Positions 11,296 to 19,700 of a stretch of DNA of 20,472 nt are shown here, in pieces. A program made the position numbers and the translations under genes. Position 1 is the first letter of the stretch; each line of letters begins with the position of its first letter. This DNA comes from Chromera velia (lineage: Eukaryota > Sar > Chromeraceae). Location: NCBI GenBank assembly GCA_018398765.1, contig JAHBMJ010000873.1:1-20472 (forward strand). Direction: 5' to 3'. The notes below the pieces were generated by a model that ran no database searches, was not told where the DNA came from, and was given only the letters and a program-made list of their open reading frames with translations.

Positions 11296-12232
11296 CAGAC
11301 AGACAGACAGAGAGGTAAGCCTCACTTGGGGAGTTCCCACGAAGGTCTTGGCTACAGAGTACCCTTCTTTGACAAGTTTGGCCAAGCCAAAGTCCGCCAC
11401 TTTGATTTTAAAAAAGTTTCCAGCCGCATCTGTTGTTCCTGAGACCAGAATGTTCTCCTGCATGCATGAAGAGACACGCGTCGCTTCGGTACAGTGACCC
11501 GTTGAATGAATGTCCGAAAGAGGCGAAGAGTAAGAGAAAGACGCGCACGCGCACATAGAGAGAGAGAAGGGGGCTTCGGAACGAGAGACAGCCAGACCGA
11601 CAGACCCGCTTTACACCCCTTTTTCGTCTCTTGATACAGACAGAACGAATACAAGACGGACACAAAGAAGCGGAAAACAGAGAGCAAGGGCCCGTTTTGC
11701 AGTTATTGGACGGACTGACTGACTGACTAACAGGTTTGAGATCTCTGTGAATGACGTTGTGGGAGTGCATATACCGCACCGCTTCCAGGACCTGAAAGAA
11801 CACGTATCTGGCTTGGTCCTCCGACAGCGTTCCCTTGTCGACGATTTTGTAGAACAACTCTCCGCCCTCCACCAGCTCCATCACCAAAAAAAGCTCGTCA
11901 CGGGTCTCGAGCACCTCCACTAAATTCACAATACACGGATGACGCATCGATCTCAAAATACCCACTTCCCGTTTGAGCTTCGTCCGCTCGCGTTTCATGT
12001 CATGCTTCAGCCTCAGCTGGCGAAGGTCAATCACCTTCACTGCATAATATTCGGGGGGGTCGGTCCCAGACAGCAAGCATTTGAAAACCACAGCTGCGGC
12101 TCCAGCCCCCAACTGTTCCCCCAGTTCGTATACGTGCCCCGTGTCGGGATTCTCAAACCGCCTTCCGGGACCCAGGGGGGGAAGCTTGTGCGCTCCCGGT
12201 TCCGGGGAGGGGGATGAGGGGCTCGTAGCCAT
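651..12232 (-). CDS. Multi-exon gene: Ser/Thr protein kinase fused to a Pro/Gly-rich linker and a long helical C-terminal region
   Basis: Model exons on the minus strand: 12232-11732, 11457-11326, 10987-10854, 10340-10257, 9690-9632, 9210-8129, 7652-7521, 7386-7217, 6932-6285, 5845-5638, 5402-5328, 5016-4915, 4334-4287, 4201-4132, 3707-3294, 2536-2472, 2254-2136, 1580-1482, 1053-1004, 826-651. Phases close and sum to 4368 nt, about 1455 residues plus TGA at 653-651. The ATG at 12232 has A at -3. The N-terminal third is a CAMK-like kinase, the middle is disordered, and the rest is helical and unrecognised. Less certain points are a possible extra exon near 4550-4616, the last junction (ACAG at 845-842 is another acceptor), and the join at 9632/9210. 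If that join is wrong, the kinase ends at 9385 and a second gene starts with ATG at 9196. Confidence 0.6.
2081..2135. repeat. Tetranucleotide array (CATT)n/(CAGT)n at a 5' splice site
   Basis: On the minus strand it runs from the GTGAGT donor of exon 17 into (CTGA)n and then (ATGA)n repeats, so the microsatellite is in register with the splice site. Confidence 0.9.
2867..2898. repeat. (CAGA)n microsatellite
   Basis: About eight tandem CAGA units inside intron 15 (3293-2537) of the minus-strand gene. A similar but separate array follows at 3168-3254. Confidence 0.9.
3168..3254. repeat. (TG)n followed by (GA)n compound microsatellite
   Basis: Dinucleotide GT repeats pass into GA repeats, with few interruptions, in intron 15, close to the end of exon 15. 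Confidence 0.9.
4550..4616 (-). other. Possible extra exon between exons 12 and 13
   Basis: A phase-0/phase-0 segment is open here, encoding an Arg/Asp-rich start and ending PMDSTLKE at a GTGAAT donor. It would fit between the flanking phase-0 exons, and the same frame continues as [10 protein letters not shown]. The acceptor, TACAAG, is poor, so inclusion is uncertain and it is left out of the main model. Confidence 0.25.
4712..5089. repeat. (CTGT)n at 4712-4743 and (CA)n at 5063-5089
   Basis: Two intronic microsatellites flank exon 12. CAGA-type units also occur at 4830-4880. No coding signal is seen apart from exon 12. Confidence 0.85.
5427..5487. repeat. (GAAA)n microsatellite
   Basis: About 14 GAAA units with one interruption, in intron 10 (5637-5403), just 5' of exon 11 on the minus strand, where it reads (TTTC)n and may serve as the polypyrimidine tract. 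Confidence 0.9.
6084..6112. repeat. (CT)n microsatellite
   Basis: A 29-nt CT run followed by (CACT)n, in intron 9 (6284-5846). Confidence 0.9.
6285..6932 (-). other. Exon with in-frame coding microsatellites (poly-Ser, Arg-Glu repeat)
   Basis: After the helical opening, this 648-nt exon encodes a long Ser/Pro/Gly-rich stretch. A run of about 12 Ser follows (about 6410-6455, from (TCD)n-type codons). An Arg-Glu dipeptide repeat comes next (about 6340-6375), and the end is again ordered ([18 protein letters not shown]). The frame stays open through all repeats and splices in phase 2 on both sides, which argues that it is coding. It is the most repeat-expanded exon in the window. Confidence 0.75.
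8129..9210 (-). other. Large Pro/Gly/Gln/His-rich disordered exon
   Basis: This exon encodes about 360 residues of low complexity: a His/Gln-rich start, Pro and Gln runs (PQQQQQQ), and a Pro/Tyr/Gly/Trp-rich block in the middle (8640-8740, [16 protein letters not shown]). Gln/Pro and Gly stretches follow. It ends in an ordered-looking [14 protein letters not shown] just before a perfect CAG/GTAAGT donor. Such composition is typical of flexible linkers or condensate-forming segments. The acceptor is CCTGCAG in phase 1, matching exon 5 of the kinase. An in-frame TGA lies about 10 codons upstream, so the frame cannot extend much further 5' without a splice. ATG at 9196-9194 is the start in the two-gene model, but its context is weak (T at -3). 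Confidence 0.75.
9247..9300. repeat. (ATTC)n microsatellite
   Basis: A CATT/ATTC array with a GGTTG interruption, just 5' of the large disordered exon on the minus strand. Confidence 0.9.
9385..9464 (-). other. Alternative terminal exon of the kinase (competing model)
   Basis: This exon would join kinase exon 5 in phase 1 and encode about 25 basic residues ending QHFKRGGGC before TGA at 9387-9385. The result is a 329-residue stand-alone kinase (990 nt, in frame). Its acceptor is TGTAG, or AAGCAG six bases further in. Both are rare here, where TGCAG dominates, so I prefer the join to 9210. It could be a genuine alternative 3' end. Confidence 0.3.
9579..9606. repeat. (CAGA)n microsatellite
   Basis: Seven CAGA units that continue, on the minus strand, from the donor-proximal GTCAGTC repeats of intron 5. 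Confidence 0.9.
9691..10256 (-). other. Kinase intron 4
   Basis: Donor GTAAGT at 10256 and acceptor CCTGCAG ending at 9691. It contains a degenerate (GAAA)n tract at 9838-9912 and an exon-like segment at 10000-9958 that does not fit the reading frame (see findings). Confidence 0.65.
10341..11731 (-). other. Kinase introns 1-3 (with exons 2 and 3 between)
   Basis: Intron 1 (11731-11458) starts GTTAGTCAGTCAGTC and ends GCATGCAG. Intron 2 (11325-10988) has a (GTCT)n array and ends CTGCAG. Intron 3 (10853-10341) has GTGGGTGG repeats at the donor and ends ATATGCAG. Apart from exons 2 and 3 nothing coding is seen here. Confidence 0.7.
11264..11312. repeat. (GACA)n microsatellite
   Basis: About 12 GACA units in kinase intron 2, starting 14 nt inside the donor of exon 2. 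Confidence 0.9.
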
Positions 12233-13139
12233 TGTGTCCTTTTCCTTTGATCGATCGCAGCCCGATCAACCCGACTGCTATTTCAGGTTTCAACGTATAG
12301 TCTGGCTGGGTCCGTCTGTCTCCAGACACCTTTCTTTCACTCCGGTTACCGACGAGGTGCTTTAGCCTCAGACAGGACCAAGACCCACGCACCGGAGTGG
12401 AAGGGCTCTCCTCACCGTTTCTATTACTCTAGTGCTCTCGTATGCTCAGGCTCCGACAAGCTGGCTGGCTGTGAAGGTCAGGCAAGACTCCGTCTCGATC
12501 TCTCAATTCAGATCTGACACAGAGAGAGCTATAGGAAGAAGTTCACAGCTGGACTTTGCCTGTCAGAGAAGCCAAGTATCAATTGAAGCGCGATGAGCAT
12601 TCCAGGCCAGAGACATCAAACCGCACATCTGCACCCACTTTCCTTTCCTTCTGTTTGTGGTGAATGTTGACGCTGAGCTGTCCTCGAGTACTGCTCAAAC
12701 ACTGCTCACCCGACCCAGACGCGGCGGGCCGGGCCCCCCGCGCCGGATCGAATCTGCAACCGCGGCGCCGCGGCCCCGCCGCGCGGCCGCGGGCGCCAGG
12801 ATCGATTACGATTCGCGAGGGATTCGAGAATCAAATTGATCGAGATATACCTCTCCGGGCATCAGAGGCATCACAGGCCGTCGATCAGAGGCATCCCGTG
12901 GCAGCCCTTCTCCAGCTCAGAAGTTAGCCGGCCTTTTCTGAGTCGAGCTTTGTGCCAGGCTCAGAATGGGAATCGATGCTTATCTCCGTCCTGTTGTTTG
13001 CTTGCCGTCTCCTGCGTTGAGCAAATTTTGAGTTGCAAAAAAGCAGAGATCACTTGCTGCATTTCAACTTGAGTGACCTTCGTGGGGCCTTTTCTCTTTT
13101 CACTTCTTCTTTGGAAATTCATAGCATTTTTCGATTGGC
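12233..13139. promoter_or_regulatory. Divergent intergenic region, probable bidirectional promoter
   Basis: This is 907 bp between the head-to-head ATGs of the kinase gene (minus, 12232) and the E3-ligase gene (plus, 13140). It has almost no microsatellite, unlike the introns. A GC-rich, CpG-dense core at about 12714-12800 contains a 14-bp perfect palindrome (CCGCGGCGCCGCGG, 12760-12773) and a second palindrome (CGCGGCCGCG, 12782-12791). A 12-bp direct repeat ATCAGAGGCATC occurs at 12861-12872 and 12884-12895. No TATA box is convincing. The short open frames inside look non-coding. The promoter role is inferred from position and composition. Confidence 0.5.
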
Positions 13140-13702
13140 ATGACCTTCTTCTCGTTCCTTCCCTTTCTTTGGATTGGGCTTTATTGTCGGTATGCGTTGG
13201 TGTCAACCCAGCTTGAAGAGGGTGGGGGTGTTCTGAGTGGACTGGTGTCTTCGCCCTTCAACCTTCTGGCAACATTCGTCTGTTTCGCCCCGGCCCTCGT
13301 TGTAATGCCTCTGTCTTTTTTGGAAGGTTTCACGGGACTCTCACGGTCCTTCGAATCTCGAAAATTGGTCGAGAGGGTCCTGCTCTTTTTGGTCGGTCCG
13401 TCCATGTGTCGGGAAAGGAAGAAGACAGGAAAGGAGAGAGAAAGCGGAGCCTTTCGTTGGATCCCGTGCCGCTGCACGTATCTCTCCACATGCATGCATG
13501 TTTGCATGCACGTGTGCGGGTGTGTCCGTACGCTGCCTGCCTCCCAGGCGAGTGTGAATCATTTACGAGGGGTTTTCTATCTCTGTGAAGTCGGTGCATT
13601 TAGAATGCTCTGCATCCGTCATTGTTCTCGAGACATTCCATCCCCGCGTTTCCCGCCCATATGTGCGTGCGTGCGTCTGTGGGTGGGCCGGTGCGTGTGT
13701 GG

Positions 13703-13740
<38 letters not shown>

Positions 13741-14171
13741 GTGCAAGTTTGTATGTAAGGATGTGTCTTCTTAGTGCACAGTCTCGGAATTTCTGGCTGA
13801 AATTTCGCCACGTGCTTGGGTGCGTGCAGATATGGCGACTTCTCCTGGTGCATCTTCTGGGGCCTCTCCGTAAGTTGGTTCTGTTCTATCTTTTTTCCTT
13901 TGAGTCTTGTGGCTGAATCTATCGCATTTTCCCCTCTCCTTTCCTCTCTCTCTTCTCTCTGTCCGTTCCTTCTTCGTTTTTGCCTGTTGCACCCTTTCCG
14001 TGGCCCTTCTGCCTCTCCCCTTCTCTCCTTTACGCGTAACATGTGTGATTTTTGGTGTGCGTGCGTTTCTTTGTTGGTGAATACATGCGTATTCATCTTA
14101 AGTGATTTGCTGCTCTACAGATACTGATGACCTGCTTGCTTGGGCCCTTTGGGTGAGTCTCTCACTTCATA

Positions 14172-14221
<50 letters not shown>

Positions 14222-14237
14222 ACGCACACGCACACAC

Positions 14238-14275
<38 letters not shown>

Positions 14276-16709
14276 TTGCAGTCGACAGACTGCGGATACA
14301 AAAAGGAAGAGCATCAGACAAGTCGTCTCCGGGGAACTTTTCGCAAGTGCATCTTTCCTCCCTCCATCCGTCGCCTGTCTCCGCGGAGTCTTCTGTGTCC
14401 GCATGCAGTAATCAGCAAGCGTCACGAGTCGGCGAAGTTAAGAATTCATCGGTTATCTGTCTACCTGACCCCATCCTTCTTTACTTCCAAACTGCCGGAC
14501 CTCCCTCGCCGGTTTTCTCCTATCCCCCCCCGTGCAGTGGAGCGTCCCGCTTTCGATGATCCTCAGTCTCGGCTTCTTGAAGGGTCAGTCTGTCAGTCAC
14601 GCGCATGTCCGTGATTCACTCAATGGACGGGTCGGTATCGCGTCAACCCTCGACCGTCTTGCTTCCTCAGGTGCAACGAACGCTCTCTCTTCTTACGACC
14701 GAAAAGGAAAAGGCCAAAAAGAGGGTGCATGGCATGGGGTGGACCGGAAGAGCCGGGGAATTGACAGCCAAATGAACCAAAATGAAATGAAATGAATGCA
14801 CCAGAAAGGAAATCGGAAGGGGGGAAGCAGAAGCAGAAAAACAGATACGACTGCGGACTGCGGGTGCCTTGTTCGTCGTTGCCCCCCCCCCTTCCCACCG
14901 ACATACTGCACCACCAAAAGAAGACTTTCACAGAACGAAAAAACGAAAACAAAAAATCAGACTAAAGGGACGCAACGCTCGAAAGAAACAAGACGTGACG
15001 GCTGACTGCCAACCTGTAGCCTGCATGAGTGAAGCGTTCTTTCTTTCTTTCTTTCTTTTTTTTTTCGTTCTCTCTCTCTCCCTCTCTTCATACATTTGTT
15101 TGTTGTTTTCCATCATTGAATTATCGCCGGTTTCATTTTTCAATTCATCAAGTGCGAACGGTTCTTCACATTCATCCATTTGAACAGACTGTAGGTTTCA
15201 TTTCCGACACCTCCTTTCGCTTCTAGTCTATGAATTCCTTCCTCATGAACGAACCCAATAAAGTCTGCATGCATGACTTCATCACCTTCTGTCTGCAAGC
15301 AGACCGCGTCAATCGCCCTACGTCGAGGTCGCTTGCCAACGGCGGCAGCGGTATGGTCCGCGTGTGTGTGTGCGATCTGGGCACTCACTTGAGTAGACGC
15401 TGGATTCGGGTGCAGGTCGATCAGTCTGCTTTTCTGTCTGTCTGGCTGGCTGGTTGGCTGTGTGCCTGTCTGCATGGGCTGGCTCTTTGCATGAAAGGGT
15501 GAATGGGTTAGCCTGCAGATGGATGTGCATGGATATGCGGCTATCATGTGTGAAAGCATTGCTTAATGGGAAGACCCCTTGCATACGAATCCGTTCCGTA
15601 TGTGTATGAGCATGGATCTGTATGGGTGGGTAAAAACACGTATGCATTGATGAATGGGGAAGCGTCGACCTTCGTGAGGTGACTTTGGAAAGGCCAGTAC
15701 CCGTCTGTCCGTGCGAAACCGGTCAGCTAGCCGGGGGGGAAGAAAAGGAAATCGGCATCGGTACGAGGCATGTGTTCGACGCGACGCGCGTGTGCGTGGA
15801 CAGAACTTGTCGTCTGGGCATGCAGGTGAATTGAAGGAGTGGCCACTGACAGAGGGGGGGGGGGGGGGAGGGCAAGCCTGAAGGCAGTCAAGGAAAGAAC
15901 CAGCAAAGACCTGAACAGATAAATAAGTATGATTGGGTGGAAGAGTGAGTAAATGAACTCAAATGAATGGATGGATGCAGCGATTCGTGGGGATTCGGGG
16001 ACAACAAGATGGTAACCAGGGGGCAGCGGACAGAGAGAGAGAGACCCCCCTGCCCTCTCTTTGGACGACCTTCAACCGTCTCTCTGCTTCTCTGGTTCGT
16101 CCGGAGACTTTTGTTTCTTTCTATCTATCGCTCATCCCCCTCCTCTCTCTTTTTCCCTGTTTCGCTGCTTGAAAATTATGAAGAAATCTCGGAATGAAGA
16201 AAGAGCGTTTGTTGAATGACCTCTGGGCTCTTTCGCTGTTCAGTCAGTAAGTTAGTCGTCCGGTCTTCTGTTGTGTTGTGCCCAGTTTCCTTTTCTTCTT
16301 GCCGTACAACAGTGCATCGGCATTGTAAAAACAGTTGTACAGCAGTCAAACAATGGGCATGAACGTACATTTTCTGCTCGCTCGCTTTGATCTGTGTGGG
16401 TGTACATGGATGTGCAGACGAGTGAATGTCTCGTATGGACTCTTCCTTTCTGGATCTTGTGGGTGGTTGTGGTCGCTCCCCTGGGGATTGAAGTCGAAAG
16501 GTAGGTAGGTAGGTTGTCTGGTGTGTGTGCATGTATTTCTTCTCTCTCTTCCTTTTTCTTCCTGGAAAGAACAGAAGAATCGAGATCAGCAGAAGCCAAA
16601 GTGAAATCTTTCTTTGTTTTGTTTCCTTTGCTCGAATTGGTCTTTCGTTTCGCTCGTTCGCTCATCTCTTGTTCGCCCCTTGTCTTCTCTTTACATCTGT
16701 GCATGCGCT

Positions 16710-16750
<41 letters not shown>

Positions 16751-19700
16751 GTGTGTGTGTGTGTGTGTGCACCCGCAGATTCATCCACCCCTTTCTCTTC
16801 AGCCATATTGGCAGGGTACCTAGCACTCATCTTTTCATTTTGTCTGTCTGCCTGCAGATCTGTTCCCTCCCGAGCGTTCAAGTTCGTTATCAGAAGAGAG
16901 GTCGGTGAGCTGGGAGCAAGGCATAAATAAAATTTGTGACCTCGTACATGTGAGAATGTGCATAGATGTGTGTGGGAGAGGGTCGAGAGAGAGAGAGAGA
17001 GATCGGGGACGAAGAAAAAAAAAGGACCGGCATGCCGAATGTTTGGAGAAGTCAAGATGCAGATCAAAGCATCAGAAAAAAAGCAAAAGCGTGTCAGAAG
17101 ACCTGAAGGGCCCAAGAGGGAAGGAATGCCTTGACGGAAGGAAGACGGTCCAGAGAGCAGAGAAGGGAAACTGCATAGGTGTGGGCGGGCGGGGGGGGGG
17201 GTTGAGAAGGGGATTACTGCATGCCTGTGTGAGGGGGGATATAACGGTGGCAGCGACTATGCACGCCTCCATGCCGATGCACGCGTTCGTCAGGAGAGGC
17301 ACGTCACAAAGGTAGGAGGAGAGAGAAGAGCCAAAAGCAGAAAGAAAAAAAATATTCATGGAGGACACCAGACAGGAGGGCAAAAAGAAAAGGGCAAAAG
17401 AGACAGAGAAAGAAAGAGAGGCCTCGATTGTGGAAGAAGCGTGGGTGCATTAGTTTCTTGGGTTGCTCTGATTGACGTAGTGTGACCTGGTGGAAAACAA
17501 AGGACCTTTTTTTTGGCGTCTTTCACAACGTTCTTACGCGTTGACCGTGGCATGCAGGTTTTGATTGTCCTCCTTGACTTACTCGAGGTCACTACTAAAG
17601 GGATCTTCGCCTTTTCTGGAGTTCTCAAGCCAGGAGCGAAGTCAGTCAGTCAGTCAGTCAGTCAGTGAGTCATTGCTAAAAGAAGAAACAAATCGCGAAG
17701 CACAGAAGTGACGAAAATCAAAAAAAGCTTATACACGTTCGTTCTCATTCTTGAAATCTCTTCTAGTCACTCTCTTTCTCTGCCTTGTCTGTCTATCTGA
17801 CTGAATGTGCACGGACACGCGTAAGACTTATGGATGGACTGATTGTCTTTTAAAAGAATGTCCCTGCATGGACGAATGGAGGATGGGGGGGGGATCTTCA
17901 TGTTCTTTGTTTGCTCTACGTAGAAAGGAGCATTTGAAGAAACAATCTGTGTGTCTCATCGTCCCTCAGTATGTTTCATTCAGTACATCACACGATCTGC
18001 GGTTGATTGATCACGCGAACCGATCCTTTGCGGGAAATTGATGCATGTGGTCGGCTCCTCGCTTTTCTTTGCTCTCCCCCATGCACCCCTTCTGACTGTC
18101 TCAATGGACCTGGCAGACGTATACTCCCTCCCTCCCTCCTTGCAGGGAAGAGGCGCTCCTCTACGTGGAGAGTGTATCCGGTCTTGGCTTCTGTGTGCTC
18201 ACAGGGAGTGGGTCCTCCTCCCTCCCTCCCTGCCTCCCTCACTTCACCCTCTCTGCATGCCTTCCTTGCCTTCCTGTTTCTTGATTGCCTTCCTTGCCTC
18301 CCCCTTCATGGTGAAGGGAACAAATCCGCTGCCTTCCCTGACCTTTCTGCCTTGGTCTGCTGCCTCCCTTTCCGTCCCCTCGCTTACTGATGGCTTTCGT
18401 TGATTCGTTCGTCCACTCTTGTTTCCCTTTCTGCTCATTCCTTTTTTCAGTCAAATTTTCTTTGTTTCCTACTTCAATGAATGTGCGCATGGCTGCATTC
18501 CTGCAGTTCAGGACATCCTGCTTCTTGCCGACATGCCCCGCTTATTTGGAGTAGTTGTGCTTGCCATTGAAGGTGGGAGGGAGGGAGAGCAGGGAAGAAA
18601 GAGGAAGGATGTTCTCTCTCTGCATGGCCTCTCGCAGCCTTTGTGACCGACACAGAGAGACAGAGACCAAGTGTTCACTTTGCCTCAGAGGAGGGGGAGG
18701 AGGAGGATGCTGTGGGTGTCCTCTCACTCTCTTTGTTCTCCATTCATGCGTTCGAGGCAGCAGAATTAAGCATGGACAGACAGGCACAAGGCACCTGAGA
18801 GCACAGAAGGAAAGGAGGCAGGGGGAAAAATCCCGCAGTAAGAGGCCCCAATCGACCCCCGCTTTCTTCCTCCCCTTTTTCCTTCCCTTCACGGTGTGAC
18901 TGCAGGACGGCTGCTCCTCTTAGTCTGGAAGGGTGTCAATCACGTGAGTCTCTCTCCCTCTCCCTTCCTTCCTCTCCCTCCCTCACTCCCTCTCCCTCCC
19001 CTCTTCAATCCACCCGTTGTGCCTTTCTGTCCCACCCCCCTACGTACTCCACGTGTATGCCGCCTCTCCCTTCCCTTGATTCGTTGCAGGTCCTGAGCAT
19101 CCGATCGCACAGACGTGCCAAGGAGTATTTGGAAACAAGGTAGGCAGGCAGGCCCGTGGGAAAGATTCCACACAATTGGTTGCAATGGTGTTTTGTTTCA
19201 CTATTGCATGATGTTCGTTTCTTTTCCCTCAACAGACCGCTCGTAGCAACGTGTTCTTCTTTTTTTTTCGTTGTGCCTCCTTGTGTGTACTCCGCTTTGG
19301 CTGCACTTTTGTTTTTGTGCCTCCATGGTTTTTCGTCACAATTTTCCTGCAGACTTCCGAAGGCGCCGCTTCACGTTCTGTCTGAGCAGCCCTTGTGTGT
19401 GATTTGTCGAGAGGTCGGGCAGTCCTGTTTTCTCCTTTTCTTTTCTCTCTCACCGTCTTCATCTCTTTCTTTCTTTCTTTCATTCATTCTTTCTTTCTTT
19501 CTTTCTTTCTTTCTGTCTTTCTTTCTTTCTTTCTTTCTTTGTATCATTCTCTACTTCCTTCTGCCGTCTGTGCCTCTGTCCCCTCTTTCCTGTCGCGTTT
19601 GTCGAAAAAAAATGTGTATGCATACAAAAAGAGAGAGAGAAAGAACGAGTTTTGGGGGGGGCGGGGGAAAGGGAGGGGCGGAGGTTTTGGGTGGTCTCTC

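Larger units (their letters stand above)
9632..12232 (-). other. Kinase-domain part (exons 1-5), CAMK-group Ser/Thr kinase
   Basis: The domain would transfer phosphate from ATP to Ser/Thr, most likely in the cytosol or nucleus, since no signal peptide or membrane segment is visible. Residues 1-35 are a Ser/Pro-rich leader. The glycine loop [10 protein letters not shown] starts at 41, with VAIK lysine K66 in YAVKVI and helix-C Glu89. The catalytic loop HRDLKPEN (Asp164, Asn169) is split exactly after LKP by intron 1. DFG is at 189-191 and GTPQYWAPE at about 208-216, split after Gln by intron 2. Subdomain IX is [11 protein letters not shown]. The end, [15 protein letters not shown], is formed by joining exons 4 and 5 and has the normal spacing of kinase subdomain XI. 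All core catalytic residues are present, so it should be active. The third glycine of the loop is Ala. It is CHK2/CAMK-like in style, but the subfamily is not certain and no FHA domain is seen. Confidence 0.85.
13140..16900 (+). other. Membrane-spanning N-terminal region of the E3 ligase (exons 1-7)
   Basis: Exon 1 encodes two hydrophobic helices: residues about 2-22, and about 39-60 in LLATFVCFAPALVVMPL. The next span crosses exons 1-2 (RVLLFL joined to IWRLLLVHLLGPL). The fourth crosses exons 3-4 (LLAWALW joined to WSVPLSMILSLGFL), followed by KDRV, the cytosolic signature of gp78-like proteins. Exon 6 supplies another span (WTLPFWILWVVVVAPLG). Exon 7 (RAFKFVIRRE) precedes the VLIVLLDLLEV of exon 8. 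Tiny exons with matching phases and hydrophobic content explain why no long open frame is visible here. Confidence 0.7.

Noticed and set aside
12714-12800. GC-rich palindromic block as a structured RNA or tRNA gene
   Set aside because: It has no tRNA arm pattern or conserved loop; CpG-rich promoter DNA explains it better.
13392-13916. Continuation of exon 1 of the E3 ligase to a stop at 13916
   Set aside because: The extension is Cys/Val-rich translation of (GT)n and similar repeats. Splicing at 13392 to 13830 restores the family pattern.
14282-14537. Exon after the TTTGCAG in E3-ligase intron 3
   Set aside because: It gives Ser/Pro-rich sequence between two halves of one membrane helix, whereas direct joining of exons 3 and 4 matches the family.
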